From NCBI GenBank assembly GCA_017303805.1, contig JAFLBQ010000001.1:372001-436000 (forward strand): a stretch of 64,000 nucleotides of DNA, in the 5' to 3' direction. Made by a program: the position numbers and the translations under genes. The notes below the pieces were generated by a model that had not been told where the DNA came from, made no database searches, and worked only from the letters and a program-made list of their open reading frames with translations. The number at the start of each line of letters is the position of its first letter. Within the stretch, counting starts at the first letter, position 1. Origin of the DNA: Cytophagales bacterium (lineage in GTDB: Bacteria > Bacteroidota > Bacteroidia > Cytophagales > Cyclobacteriaceae). Shown in pieces: positions 1 to 8,594 of this stretch.

Positions 1-1
1 A

Positions 2-481
2 ACCGAAGAGCCGGTAGCCATTACTGATTCGGTAAAGTTCTTGTGCATTTCGCCCATTGTGCTGGTGCCGGCATCGTTTAACGATGAGAGCGGCAAGCGT
101 TTTATCAGCCCCGAGTTAGACGAGTTTTCGGACTTGCTTTATGACAGTACCATTGCCCGCATGGAAGCAAGCGGCAAATATACGCCCGAGCAATTGGCCG
201 ACTTCTACAAGTTTCAGTTAGTAGCCGATAAAGAGTATATTAATCGCATTCAGCAATCGCACAAAAAATTTGCGCGCATTTACCCCCTTTACGATCACGA
301 CATAAAGTTTGAGGTACGCGGTTATACATTTCCTTTTACCTTGTTTGCACCACAGCCGGTGCAACAATTTGTGTACGAAAACGGGTTAGGCCATTTTTCG
401 CACAAAGGTTTTGGAATGTTAGATGTTGCCAACGCAGATTCGGTTAAGCATGAGGCCGATCTGGAAGCAACGTATGCTTAG
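2..481 (+). CDS. cas6: Cas6-like CRISPR endoribonuclease, C-terminal part (5' cut by window edge)
   Basis: The reading frame is open to the left edge, so the true start lies outside the window and about 159 residues are visible. The end carries the glycine-rich loop typical of the Cas6 C-terminus (GLGHFSHKGFGML), preceded by a second ferredoxin-like beta strand stretch (YTFPFTLFAPQPVQQFVYENG). The start of the visible part (VKFLCISPIVLV) matches the 'SPIVv' strand of the family. Cas6 cuts precursor crRNA within repeats in type I and III systems. Full-length members are about 230-270 aa, so roughly the C-terminal 60% is here. The stop codon interlocks with the stop of the convergent plug gene. 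No other cas gene or repeat array is seen to the right, so any CRISPR locus must lie to the left. The family call is from remembered motifs; the catalytic residues are not in view. Confidence 0.75.
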   Translation, partial: TEEPVAITDSVKFLCISPIVLVPASFNDESGKRFISPELDEFSDLLYDSTIARMEASGKYTPEQLADFYKFQLVADKEYINRIQQSHKKFARIYPLYDHDIKFEVRGYTFPFTLFAPQPVQQFVYENGLGHFSHKGFGMLDVANADSVKHEADLEATYA

Positions 482-1737
482 CGACTGTTAACCGGAAGTT
501 GGTAATAGCCAACCAATAAATCGGCTTGTGGCCTGAATGGCCGCTGGTACACCAACACCTCGTACAGGTTTTCGGTTTCGAAATGGCTGCCTTCCAGTTG
601 AAAGCTATCCTGCAAATTTCCTTCTACCCAATACTGATAATCATACCACCCTTGCTTAAGGAACAGGGTTATTTCATAGGCGTTGGCCCGCGCATTATAG
701 TCCATGCGGCTGGTTGCGGTGCGATCCCAATTATTGAGGGCTCCCAGCAGGTGCACAGTGGCTGCCAGTTTAGCTGAAGCTAATGAGAAGGTAACAAAAA
801 CATAGTCCGAAGAAACACTCGGGTCGCGATTGTCCTGGTTATCGATTATGTAGCCCCCATTCATATCGCGGTATTGCGCGTAGGCCTGATCCTGGCGGGT
901 GCGGTCTGTTAAAACCGATAAATGAAATGGACGCTGGCTCCGATCTAATCGGCCGGTATTTCTTCCCGGAAAGTTCAACGACCGGAAATCAACAAACCGA
1001 AATTCGTTACCGGCTTTAAATTGATTGGATTGATCGAAAAAACGGTATTCTAATTCGCGTTTGTCTTCGCGCACAAAACTAGGTTTAACATTAATCCGCG
1101 CATTATCCCACCGTTGATTTTGGCGGATTACCAAACGGATTGCCTCGTAAGGATTTACCACATCAAGCCGCGAATAGTTTAACCGGAAGTTGAGTTGCTG
1201 GTTACTTAATTGCAAATTCCCCAAACCCTGACTTTGGTTATCAGTAAGCAGACCTACTTCATTTGAATAAATCATAAATCGTCTGCTTAGCAGCAAATCA
1301 TTTTTATCCGATTCGCGATAAGCTACCAACACATAGTTGCCGGGTAATTTTACTGCGGGCACTTCAAAATAATAATGAACATAGGGTACCGAAGTTTGGG
1401 TGGACATGTCGTACTCTGTAATGGCGTATTCGTTGTATTCGTTTAAAAACTCCAGGTCTTGCAGGGAGGATTTTGTCCAATCGAAATTGCAATGAATTAG
1501 CCGCACGTAATAATTACTCCGTTGGCCCAGCAGGTCGTCAAATTCCAGTACCAGGTTTTGCCTGTTAACTGCGGCCACCGCGGGTTTTAGTTTATCCAGG
1601 TTTGCAGAGAGGTTAGGGTAGAGTTGCACCGTGCGAATTTCATCTTCATAGCTTTTGTCTGCTAACTCAAGTTTTTTTTGCGAAAACGCTATTTGGGTAA
1701 GAAAAAAAAGACAAAGTGCCAGGGTAAGTCTGAGCAT
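478..1737 (-). CDS. Type IX secretion system plug protein (DUF5103)
   Basis: A 419-aa secreted protein with a clear signal peptide (residues 1-19, ending IAFSQ). The body reads as DUF5103: an N-terminal immunoglobulin-like part with the RLIHCNFDWTKSSL motif, a middle part (YYFEVPAVKLPGNYVLVAYRESD, residues about 122-145, given here only as a landmark), and a C-terminal part that ends in a compact beta domain (GWYDYQYWVEGN). In Flavobacterium the family member called Plug closes the periplasmic side of the SprA translocon of the type IX secretion system. It is a single gene here, convergent with cas6 and divergent from the sigma-factor gene. The presence of a T9SS sorting domain on the DUF1501 protein at about 12.8 kb fits a functional T9SS in this organism. 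Alternative: a generic DUF5103 paralogue with another role. Confidence 0.82.
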   Translation of the reverse strand: MLRLTLALCLFFLTQIAFSQKKLELADKSYEDEIRTVQLYPNLSANLDKLKPAVAAVNRQNLVLEFDDLLGQRSNYYVRLIHCNFDWTKSSLQDLEFLNEYNEYAITEYDMSTQTSVPYVHYYFEVPAVKLPGNYVLVAYRESDKNDLLLSRRFMIYSNEVGLLTDNQSQGLGNLQLSNQQLNFRLNYSRLDVVNPYEAIRLVIRQNQRWDNARINVKPSFVREDKRELEYRFFDQSNQFKAGNEFRFVDFRSLNFPGRNTGRLDRSQRPFHLSVLTDRTRQDQAYAQYRDMNGGYIIDNQDNRDPSVSSDYVFVTFSLASAKLAATVHLLGALNNWDRTATSRMDYNARANAYEITLFLKQGWYDYQYWVEGNLQDSFQLEGSHFETENLYEVLVYQRPFRPQADLLVGYYQLPVNSR

Positions 1738-1822
1738 GGATTTACGGGTTGGAAAATGTTGTACAAAGATGAAAGATTAATCAAATTGTATTCCAACCCA
1801 ACGGGAAAAGCGGGGGTCTATT

Positions 1823-2395
1823 ATGGCAGAACGGTTCATGTTGAACGATCAGGAACTGATTAAGGGATGTGTGCAGGGGAAGAGAGCCTCGCAAGAGGCT
1901 CTCTATTCACGCTATTGCCGTAAAATGATGGTTATCTGCCAACGCTACGCCAAATCCACACTTGAAGCGGAAGATATTCTACAGGAAGGATTCATTAAAG
2001 TTTTTGCAGCTATAAAGTCGTTTCGGGGCGAGGCCCGGTTGGACACCTGGATTACCCGAATTATGATTAACACGGCCCTTAATTACCAACGGCAAAAACT
2101 CTACCTGCTGCCCATGGTAGATGTAGCCGATGCAAATCTGCATGAACCCGAAGAGGTAAGCCTTTCGCAATTTAACCTGAACGAGCTTATTGCAATGGTT
2201 CAATCGTTGCCCGATGGTGCACGCGTGGTATTTAACCTATTTGCTATTGAGGGGTACAATCACAAAGAAATTGCAGCCATGCTCGAAATAAGCGAGGGCA
2301 CATCCAAATCGCAATACAGCCGGGCCAAAGCATTGTTAAAAATGAAGTTAGAGAACAAGAAAGTATATGGAAAATTTGGAGAGGCAAAGATTTGA
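1823..2395 (+). CDS. ECF-type RNA polymerase sigma factor
   Basis: A 190-aa sigma-70 family protein of the extracytoplasmic-function class. Region 2 spans roughly residues 25-92 (RYAKSTLEAEDILQEGFIKV and the DTWITRIMINTALNYQR helix), and region 4 spans about 125-178, with the helix-turn-helix YNHKEIAAMLEISEGTSKSQ. There is no region 1 or 3. The downstream gene starts inside this one (29-nt overlap), a typical sign of coupling with a membrane partner that controls sigma activity. The promoter is not obvious. It is likely to respond to an envelope signal through the downstream protein, but the regulon cannot be seen. Confidence 0.93.
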   Translation: MAERFMLNDQELIKGCVQGKRASQEALYSRYCRKMMVICQRYAKSTLEAEDILQEGFIKVFAAIKSFRGEARLDTWITRIMINTALNYQRQKLYLLPMVDVADANLHEPEEVSLSQFNLNELIAMVQSLPDGARVVFNLFAIEGYNHKEIAAMLEISEGTSKSQYSRAKALLKMKLENKKVYGKFGEAKI

Positions 2396-3767
2396 GGAAG
2401 AATGGCAGGAGGCCTTTAAGGAAGCTGAGCAGAGCCCATCGGGTAAGGTATGGTGGGCAATTGATGGTGCATTGGGTGCGGCCGAGGGTGGGCTTCTGAA
2501 GCAAAAACTTGTATTCTATAAACGATTAGCTGCGGCCTCAATAGCTCTTGCCTTGTTGGCAACGGCAGCAACCACTTATTATGTAACTGATTCCGGCTCG
2601 GATAAAATTACCCGGCAATCAAGTGTTGAGGGTAATTCAAACCAACACGCATTAGCAACAGAAACTCAGCAGCCTGAACCTATCGAGAAATTGAACTTAA
2701 CAGAACAAGCGCAGGCGGTAACGGATTCGCAAATTGCCGATGTTAGCCGTGTTACCACAGGTAGTGTAACAGGCAGCCACCTCAGTACAACTGCAACAAC
2801 GCGCTCGCAAGAGAAACGAACTGGCGAGCCAGCCGCTGTTGTTGCCGATGATAACGTAAAAAACAAAACTGAAAGTCATATCACTAACTCTTATTTGTCT
2901 AAACCGGTTCTTGTTGCTTACGATCCGTTGGCCGCAACCTATCGCATCGACAGTATGCCCACAGGTGGGTTAAAAGAAATGGAAATAGTGCGCAAGTTGC
3001 CGGCTATGCCAGCGCACCTGATGGCCAACCACAAGCGCGACAAAAAAGAGAAAGCCAAGGAAAATCTTTGGGCTGCGTTGGGGGCTTCTACCGGAACCTA
3101 CGCCACACAATCTCAATCCAGCAATATGGCTTTTCTTAACCAGGCCAATTCATTTGGTAATAGCATGCAAGCCACAACCAATAATAGTACCCGCGGTAGT
3201 GCTTATACCGTTGGTTTAAACATGGGTACCCGGGTTTCCAATCGGGTAGTGTTGCAGGGGGGAGTTGCCTATCTTAATCAAAGCATTGGGTACGCATCCA
3301 ACCTAACTTCACTCAACAATCAAAATGCACCTTTTGCCCGAGCCACAGCCGACTACACGGGGGTTAAAAACTCGCTTGTCTTATCACCCACTACTACCTA
3401 TCAGGTAAGCAGTGTAAACGAATGGATTTCGGTGCCTGTGCAGGTAGGGTATTTAGTGGTAAACCGAAAGTTTGGATTGCAACTTAATTCAGGTATGGCG
3501 GCTGATATGTTCGTGCAGAACACATTAACAGATAAGAGCGGGCAGTTGAAACCCTACACTTCAACCGCTGGGTCCGACTCGCCTTATAATTCATTTAGCT
3601 GGACTGCCCTTGCAGGCACCGAGTTGAGTTACAAAATCGGAAGCCAGTATAGATTGGCTCTTGCACCCGGGTTGCGCTATTCGCTCACTCCGGTAATGAA
3701 AGAGAATGTTACCACGTCACCTTTTCTATGGGACATGGGCTTTCGGTTCCGGTATATTATCCGTTAA
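2367..3767 (+). CDS. Anti-sigma-like membrane protein with beta-barrel-like C-terminus
   Basis: This 466-aa protein has a soluble acidic N-terminus (1-50), one membrane helix (about 53-73, AAASIALALLATAATTYYV), a long polar Ser/Thr-rich linker (75-225) and a C-terminal part from about residue 230 that looks like an outer-membrane barrel: alternating strands such as GSAYTVGLNMGTRVSNRVVL and a terminal FRFRYIIR. The start lies 29 nt inside the ECF sigma gene. The N-terminal part is therefore probably the anti-sigma region, acting at the inner face of the cytoplasmic membrane. The barrel-like end would have to sit in the periplasm or cross the envelope, which is unusual. Its stop codon overlaps that of the convergent ABC-F gene. 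No named family was recognised for the N-terminus. Confidence 0.72.
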   Translation: MENLERQRFEEEWQEAFKEAEQSPSGKVWWAIDGALGAAEGGLLKQKLVFYKRLAAASIALALLATAATTYYVTDSGSDKITRQSSVEGNSNQHALATETQQPEPIEKLNLTEQAQAVTDSQIADVSRVTTGSVTGSHLSTTATTRSQEKRTGEPAAVVADDNVKNKTESHITNSYLSKPVLVAYDPLAATYRIDSMPTGGLKEMEIVRKLPAMPAHLMANHKRDKKEKAKENLWAALGASTGTYATQSQSSNMAFLNQANSFGNSMQATTNNSTRGSAYTVGLNMGTRVSNRVVLQGGVAYLNQSIGYASNLTSLNNQNAPFARATADYTGVKNSLVLSPTTTYQVSSVNEWISVPVQVGYLVVNRKFGLQLNSGMAADMFVQNTLTDKSGQLKPYTSTAGSDSPYNSFSWTALAGTELSYKIGSQYRLALAPGLRYSLTPVMKENVTTSPFLWDMGFRFRYIIR

Positions 3768-5671
3768 GACTGCTGTAAATTTTCCAGTTCCAGAATAAGC
3801 GCTTCCCACTTTTGGTTTTCGGCATTGAGCGAAACTTGGGTCTTTACAAACTTTTGCTGATGTTCGCTTAACGCGGCCGGGTTGGTATATACTTCGGGTT
3901 GGGCCAGCAAGGTCTCAAGCTGTGTTTTGTCTTCTTCCAGTTTCATAATCCGGTCTTCCGATTTTTTTATTTCGGAGGTAAGGGCTTTTATTTTTTTCTC
4001 GTTGGTGGCTACCGGTTTGGGCGCAGCCACCGGAGTTTGTTTTTTTTCTGGTGGCTCCGGCCTGGCCGCAACAGGTTGCTTGTTCTTTCGCCAGTATTCA
4101 TATTCATCGTACGTGCCCGGATATTCTTTAATCTGATAGTGTTCGATGTACCAGATTTTATTGGCAACCTGGCTTACAAAATGCCGGTTGTGCGAAACCA
4201 CCACAAAACTTCCCTGATATTGTTGCAAAGCCTGGATCAGGATATTTTCAGAGATAAAGTCCAGGTGGTTGGTGGGTTCGTCCAGCAATAAAAAGTTTGC
4301 CTCCGAAATAAGTGTTTTTGCCAAAGCAACGCGCGATTTTTCGCCTCCGCTTAAGACTTTAATTTTCTTAAAAACATCTTCATCGCTAAAAAGAAAGCAC
4401 CCCAATACGTTGCGCAGTTCTTGTTCGGTTTTGTTGCTGCCGGCTTGCTTCAACTCATCCAGAATTTCGTTGTTAACATGCAACGATTCTAACTGGTGTT
4501 GGGCGTAAAAGCCATAAATAACATTGTACCCAATGGTGCGGTCGCCTTGAAGTGGTTCGGTATTAGCCAGTATGCGCAACAAGGTAGATTTACCTTTTCC
4601 ATTGGCCCCAATCAACGCAATTTTATCGCCCCGTTCTATGGCCGCGCTGGTATTTTTTAAAATCTGCAACTCGCCATACGCCTTCGATACGTCTTTTAAT
4701 GTAACTACATGCCGGCCCGATGGCTGATTAAACGTGAATTTGAAATTTACTGTGGCCGCATCGCTTACTACCTCATCAATCATATCCATTCGCTCCAGCG
4801 CTTTGATACGCGATTGTACCTGCCGCGCTTTGGTTGCTTTGGATCTAAACCGCTCTATAAATCGTTCAGTTTGACGGATTTTAGCTTGCTGGTTTTCGTA
4901 CGCATTGGTTTGGATTTCTTCGCGCAGCTCTTTCTCCTCCAGGTAAAATGAATAGTTACCCTCGTAGGTTACCAGTTGTTGGTTGGTTACTTCTACGGTT
5001 TTAGTTATTACGTTGTCTAAGAATGTGCGATCGTGCGAAACAATGACCACCGCACCTTCATAATTACGCAGGTAACTTTCTACCCATTCAATAGAAGGTA
5101 AATCGAGGTGGTTGGTGGGCTCATCCAACATGAGGCACGAAGGTTTTTCGAGCAGCAGCTTGGCCAGCATTACGCGCATGCGCCACCCCCCGCTAAACTC
5201 GCGCAAGGGGCGGTGCAAGTCTTGGGTAGTAAACCCAATTCCTTCCAGTACTTCTTCTGCTTTGGCTTGCATGGTATAACCACCCAATTGATCAAACTTT
5301 TCCTGTAACTGGGTAAGCCGCTCTACCAATGCATCGCTATAGTTGGTTTCTAGTTGATGAAGAATTTTTTCGAGTTGGCGTTGTGTGTCCACGGCCTCTT
5401 TAAAGGCCTCCATCGCTACGGTTAAAATAGCATCATCGGTTTGGTAAGAGAGTAGGTCCTGATTAAGAAAACCAAGAGTACAATCTTTGGCTTTGCTGAT
5501 GGAACCTGCATTTACCGATAAATCGCCATTGATAATTTTCAGCAGGGTAGATTTGCCGCGGCCGTTTAAACCAATAAGTCCAATCTTATCGGTAGGACGA
5601 ATGAACATAGATGCATTTTCGTACAGCGGCCTGCCGCCTATGTAATAAGAAATGTTGGAAATAGAGATCAT
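3764..5671 (-). CDS. ABC-F family ATPase
   Basis: A 635-aa soluble ATPase with two ABC domains and no membrane segments. Walker A motifs are at residues 34-41 (GLNGRGKS) and 355-362 (GANGKGKS), signatures at 159 (FSGGW) and 440 (LSGGE), and Walker B with the NHLD hallmark at about 180-190 and 461-471. A linker rich in charged helices joins the domains (about 240-300), and a C-terminal coiled coil follows (about 565-635), as in Uup-type members. ABC-F proteins bind the ribosomal E site and help translation, or act on nucleic-acid structures (Uup). Subfamily assignment among Uup, YheS and others is not certain. It is monocistronic. A promoter of the Bacteroidota type lies just upstream (TACCTTTG on the minus strand). 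Confidence 0.95.
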   Translation of the reverse strand: MISISNISYYIGGRPLYENASMFIRPTDKIGLIGLNGRGKSTLLKIINGDLSVNAGSISKAKDCTLGFLNQDLLSYQTDDAILTVAMEAFKEAVDTQRQLEKILHQLETNYSDALVERLTQLQEKFDQLGGYTMQAKAEEVLEGIGFTTQDLHRPLREFSGGWRMRVMLAKLLLEKPSCLMLDEPTNHLDLPSIEWVESYLRNYEGAVVIVSHDRTFLDNVITKTVEVTNQQLVTYEGNYSFYLEEKELREEIQTNAYENQQAKIRQTERFIERFRSKATKARQVQSRIKALERMDMIDEVVSDAATVNFKFTFNQPSGRHVVTLKDVSKAYGELQILKNTSAAIERGDKIALIGANGKGKSTLLRILANTEPLQGDRTIGYNVIYGFYAQHQLESLHVNNEILDELKQAGSNKTEQELRNVLGCFLFSDEDVFKKIKVLSGGEKSRVALAKTLISEANFLLLDEPTNHLDFISENILIQALQQYQGSFVVVSHNRHFVSQVANKIWYIEHYQIKEYPGTYDEYEYWRKNKQPVAARPEPPEKKQTPVAAPKPVATNEKKIKALTSEIKKSEDRIMKLEEDKTQLETLLAQPEVYTNPAALSEHQQKFVKTQVSLNAENQKWEALILELENLQQS

Positions 5672-5688
5672 GAACCTAAAAACAGGCG

Positions 5689-5720
5689 CAAAGGTAGGGG
5701 ATAGAGAGAGTTAATGCCAA
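5689..5720 (-). promoter_or_regulatory. Candidate promoter of the ABC-F gene
   Basis: Read on the minus strand, TACCTTTG (5696-5689) fits the Bacteroidota -7 box TAnnTTTG. A TTG (5720-5718) lies 21 nt further up, slightly longer than the usual 19. It ends 17 nt before the start codon at 5671. Match by eye only. Confidence 0.45.
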
Positions 5721-5807
5721 GTTACCCTGCCAGGTTTTAAACTTATATAAAATCAATATCGGGTTTACTGGTAAGATTTCTAAACTTGCATTATAAATGC
5801 ATCTTTT

Positions 5808-6932
5808 ATGCGGATTTTTAATTTTATCGTTTTCGTGACCTTCCTGGCAGCCTGCCAGTCAAAAAATTCCGGTTCGAAAGTAGAACTGCCGCAGGACAGC
5901 CTGCTGAGTAAGATTAACCTGCCCCCGGGGTTTACCATTCGTGTTTTTGCCGAAGTTGAAAATGCGCGCTCGTTGGCGGCATCACCAACTGGAATTATCT
6001 ACGTGGGCAACCGCAACGAAGACAAGGTGTACGCGGTACAAGATACCGATGGCGATTTTGTGGCCGATAAGAAATGGGTATTGGCTTCGGGTTTAAATAT
6101 GCCCAATGGAGTTGCGTTTCGCGATGGCGATTTATACGTGGCCGAAGTAAACCGCATTTTAAAATTTGAAAATATTGAAGCCCGGCTTGATAACCCGGGC
6201 CAACCGCTGGTGGTGTACGAAAAATTTCCTACCGATACGCACCACGGCTGGAAGTACATTGCTTTTGGCCCCGATGGAAAATTGTACGTGCCGGTAGGTG
6301 CTCCCTGCAACATCTGCGAGTCGGCCCCGGTGTATGCGGCAATTCATCGCATGAATGCCGATGGCACCGGACTTGAATTATTTGCCAGCGGTGTGCGCAA
6401 TACGGTTGGCTTTACGTGGCATCCGCAAAGTAACGAGCTATGGTTTACCGATAACGGCCGCGACATGTTAGGCGATGACGTGCCACCCTGCGAATTGAAC
6501 ACGGCTCCGCAAGCCGGCTTACATTTCGGGTATCCTTATTGCCATGGTGGAACTATTCCAGATCCGGAAATCTCCACCAAAAAATCTTGCGATGAGTTTG
6601 TTAAGCCTGCACTTAATTTAGGAGCGCACGTTGCCCCGCTTGGGTTAAAGTTTTATACGGGCAATCAGTTTCCGGCCAATTATCAAAATCAGATTATTCT
6701 GGCCGAACATGGTTCGTGGAATCGTTCGAAAAAAAGTGGTTATAAACTTACGCTGGTAAAACTGAATGGCAGCCAGGTGGTTGGCAGCGAAACTTTTGTC
6801 AGCGGCTGGTTGAATGATGCAACACAGGAAGTGTGGGGCCGGCCGGTAGATGTATTGCAATTAGCCGATGGTTCTTTACTTGTTTCTGATGACCATGCCG
6901 GTAAAATCTACCGGATAAGCTATACACAGTAA
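5808..6932 (+). CDS. Sorbosone dehydrogenase-like (PQQ-type beta-propeller) lipoprotein
   Basis: A 374-aa predicted lipoprotein: the signal peptide ends in the lipobox LAAC with Cys16. The mature part is a six-bladed propeller of the soluble glucose/sorbosone dehydrogenase class, shown by the motifs LPPGFTIRVFAEVENARSLA near the N-terminus, HHGWKYIAFGPDGKLYVPVG, GVRNTVGFTWHPQSNELWFTDNG (two blades) and a final GRPVDVLQLADGSLLVSDD. Members oxidise sugars or alcohols with PQQ or are uncharacterised, and PQQ genes are not seen here. It is probably anchored in the outer membrane or periplasm. A second, longer paralogue lies at 17349-18749. Substrate unknown. Confidence 0.85.
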   Translation: MRIFNFIVFVTFLAACQSKNSGSKVELPQDSLLSKINLPPGFTIRVFAEVENARSLAASPTGIIYVGNRNEDKVYAVQDTDGDFVADKKWVLASGLNMPNGVAFRDGDLYVAEVNRILKFENIEARLDNPGQPLVVYEKFPTDTHHGWKYIAFGPDGKLYVPVGAPCNICESAPVYAAIHRMNADGTGLELFASGVRNTVGFTWHPQSNELWFTDNGRDMLGDDVPPCELNTAPQAGLHFGYPYCHGGTIPDPEISTKKSCDEFVKPALNLGAHVAPLGLKFYTGNQFPANYQNQIILAEHGSWNRSKKSGYKLTLVKLNGSQVVGSETFVSGWLNDATQEVWGRPVDVLQLADGSLLVSDDHAGKIYRISYTQ

Positions 6933-6966
6933 GGAAGCAAGCGCGAACGGAAGCTTACGTGAGTAG

Positions 6967-7473
6967 TTAAAAATCGTCAGCTACTTCTTCTATTTTTTTG
7001 CCTTTATCGGCATACATCATGGCAATTACCGGCACCGACCGGTAGGTGAGGTTTACTTCTTTGCGATGACCTTTGTAAACAAGGGTTAGTGTTTGGGCTT
7101 TCCAGTAATAGGATTCTGTACGTATGCTGTAGGTAGCTTTACCATACGATTTTTCCAAGCCCTTCATTATTTTAGGATCGTGCCCCAACGAGACCAGGAT
7201 TTCATAAATCAAACCCTTATAGACTTTAAGTGAGATCAGTTTAACCGGCACATCGCCAATGCTCATGTAGTCGGGGTGGGTAGTTTCGTACAACTTGGTG
7301 GCAAACTCTTTTCGCTCAATCAAGTCTTTACGAAAAAGCGCCCCCTTTACACTGTCAATGTGCATTCCTAACTTTATCTCTTTAAACCCGTTGCGTCTTT
7401 CCAACTCCTGCGTATCCTGACTTTGGCCAGAAACAATGATAGTGCACAGTAAAAGGGCAAGCAGTAATTTCAT
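6967..7473 (-). CDS. Secreted protein of unknown function
   Basis: A 168-aa protein with a signal peptide (about 1-18, MKLLLALLLCTIIVSGQSQ). The mature part is basic, with mixed alpha/beta character (GFKEIKLGMHIDSVKGALF near the N-terminus, where 'I.lGm..d.v' resembles periplasmic small proteins with an SmpA-like onset). No family was recognised. Its start overlaps the stop of the DUF2911 gene by 4 nt, so the two are co-transcribed and translationally coupled. Confidence 0.7.
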   Translation of the reverse strand: MKLLLALLLCTIIVSGQSQDTQELERRNGFKEIKLGMHIDSVKGALFRKDLIERKEFATKLYETTHPDYMSIGDVPVKLISLKVYKGLIYEILVSLGHDPKIMKGLEKSYGKATYSIRTESYYWKAQTLTLVYKGHRKEVNLTYRSVPVIAMMYADKGKKIEEVADDF

Positions 7474-8006
7474 GCTTTAGGTTCGTTAAAACGGATGGGA
7501 ACAGCAACTTTGGTTTTATCCCACATCAATACGATTTCGGCCGTATTATTTCGCTGTTCAATGGTAATGGTGAAAGCTTCGTACACTACATCGGATAAAC
7601 TTTGAACGGGAACATCAAAACGGGTTACATCTTGTTTGGGATTATAGTTGTAAGCACCCCATAAGCCGGTGTCGCTGTTGATGATTATCGTCCATTTGTC
7701 TTTATCGGGAATGGTGAAAACAGAATAGGTTCCTGCTTTGAGCGTGAAATTATTAAGAATCACTTCGCGGGTAATGGTTAGCTCGGTGGCTTCGTTGGCT
7801 CCGGTGCGCCAAACCTTGCCAAATGGCACCAGGCTACCAAAAACCTCACGCCCCCGCTTATGCGGTTGACTGTAGGTTATCTTTAAGTAGGTGTCTTTAT
7901 ACCGGGCTGCTGCAATACCAAATGGGCTGGGTCGGGGTTTTACCGCATCCTGTGCGGTGGCTACAGAGTTAATCAGCAACACAAGTAGCCAAACGTAGAT
8001 CTTCAT
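7470..8006 (-). CDS. DUF2911 domain secreted protein
   Basis: Start placed at the ATG at 8006, giving 178 aa with a signal peptide (MKIYVWLLVLLINSVATAQ). A longer frame reaches 8213 but it would run back over the divergent dCMP deaminase gene and has no signal peptide at its N-terminus. The mature protein has the DUF2911 pattern: RPSPFGIAAARYKDTYLKIT, then RGREVFGSLVPFGKVWRTGANEAT, then AGTYSVFTIPDKDKWTIIIN. DUF2911 proteins are common in Bacteroidota and have no established function. It is the first gene of a two-gene unit with the unknown gene downstream. Confidence 0.88.
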   Translation of the reverse strand: MKIYVWLLVLLINSVATAQDAVKPRPSPFGIAAARYKDTYLKITYSQPHKRGREVFGSLVPFGKVWRTGANEATELTITREVILNNFTLKAGTYSVFTIPDKDKWTIIINSDTGLWGAYNYNPKQDVTRFDVPVQSLSDVVYEAFTITIEQRNNTAEIVLMWDKTKVAVPIRFNEPKA

Positions 8007-8060
8007 GCTGTTAATTTGCATGCGAATATAGTATTTTGAGCCTTTATATTTTATTCTTCT

Positions 8061-8543
8061 ATGAGCCGACCTGCGTTTGATGATATTTATATGGAGTTGG
8101 CAGTAAATCTGGCCAGGCGTTCGCATTGCATTAAACGCCACGTTGGGGCCGTTCTTACCAAAGACACGCGCATAATTTCCATTGGGTATAACGGGCCACC
8201 ATCGGGCACGCATAATTGTGATGAAGAGTGGCCCGAGGCGGGTTGCCCACGCGATTCAAAAGGCGGTTGCTCATTGGCCATTCATGCCGAACAAAATGCC
8301 ATTCTCTACGCTGTTAAAAATAAAACCTCGGTGGAGGGCGCTACCCTTTATGTTACCCTTTCGCCCTGCCTGGCGTGTTCGCGGATAATTTTTAGTATGG
8401 GTATTAAGCGGGTTATTTACCTTAACTCGTATGCCCAATTCAAAAACCTGCCATCCGATGAAGGCGTTGATTTTTTAAACAAGTTTGGAGTAGAGTGCGT
8501 TCGGTACGTGGGCAGCCTATCCAATGTTACGCACATGATCTAG
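8061..8543 (+). CDS. dCMP deaminase family protein
   Basis: A 160-aa zinc-dependent cytidine/deoxycytidylate deaminase. Zinc ligands and the catalytic Glu are visible: H75-A-E77 (SLAIHAEQNA) and P102-C103-L-A-C106. The insert with HNCDEEWPEAGCPRDSKGGC (about 51-70) is typical of the dCMP deaminase group (ComEB/Dcd-like), which often binds a second zinc. It converts dCMP to dUMP, feeding thymidylate synthase (thyA is at 33776). It is divergent from the DUF2911 gene, with a 54-bp intergenic region. Length is normal for the family. Confidence 0.92.
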   Translation: MSRPAFDDIYMELAVNLARRSHCIKRHVGAVLTKDTRIISIGYNGPPSGTHNCDEEWPEAGCPRDSKGGCSLAIHAEQNAILYAVKNKTSVEGATLYVTLSPCLACSRIIFSMGIKRVIYLNSYAQFKNLPSDEGVDFLNKFGVECVRYVGSLSNVTHMI

Positions 8544-8594
8544 TGGCTTACTGCCTGCGAACAACAAGTATTTCTAAGTTCAGCTATCTAATGC

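Noticed and set aside
8007-8213. N-terminal extension of the DUF2911 gene
   Set aside because: It would run over the dCMP deaminase gene and lacks a signal peptide; the ATG at 8006 begins one.
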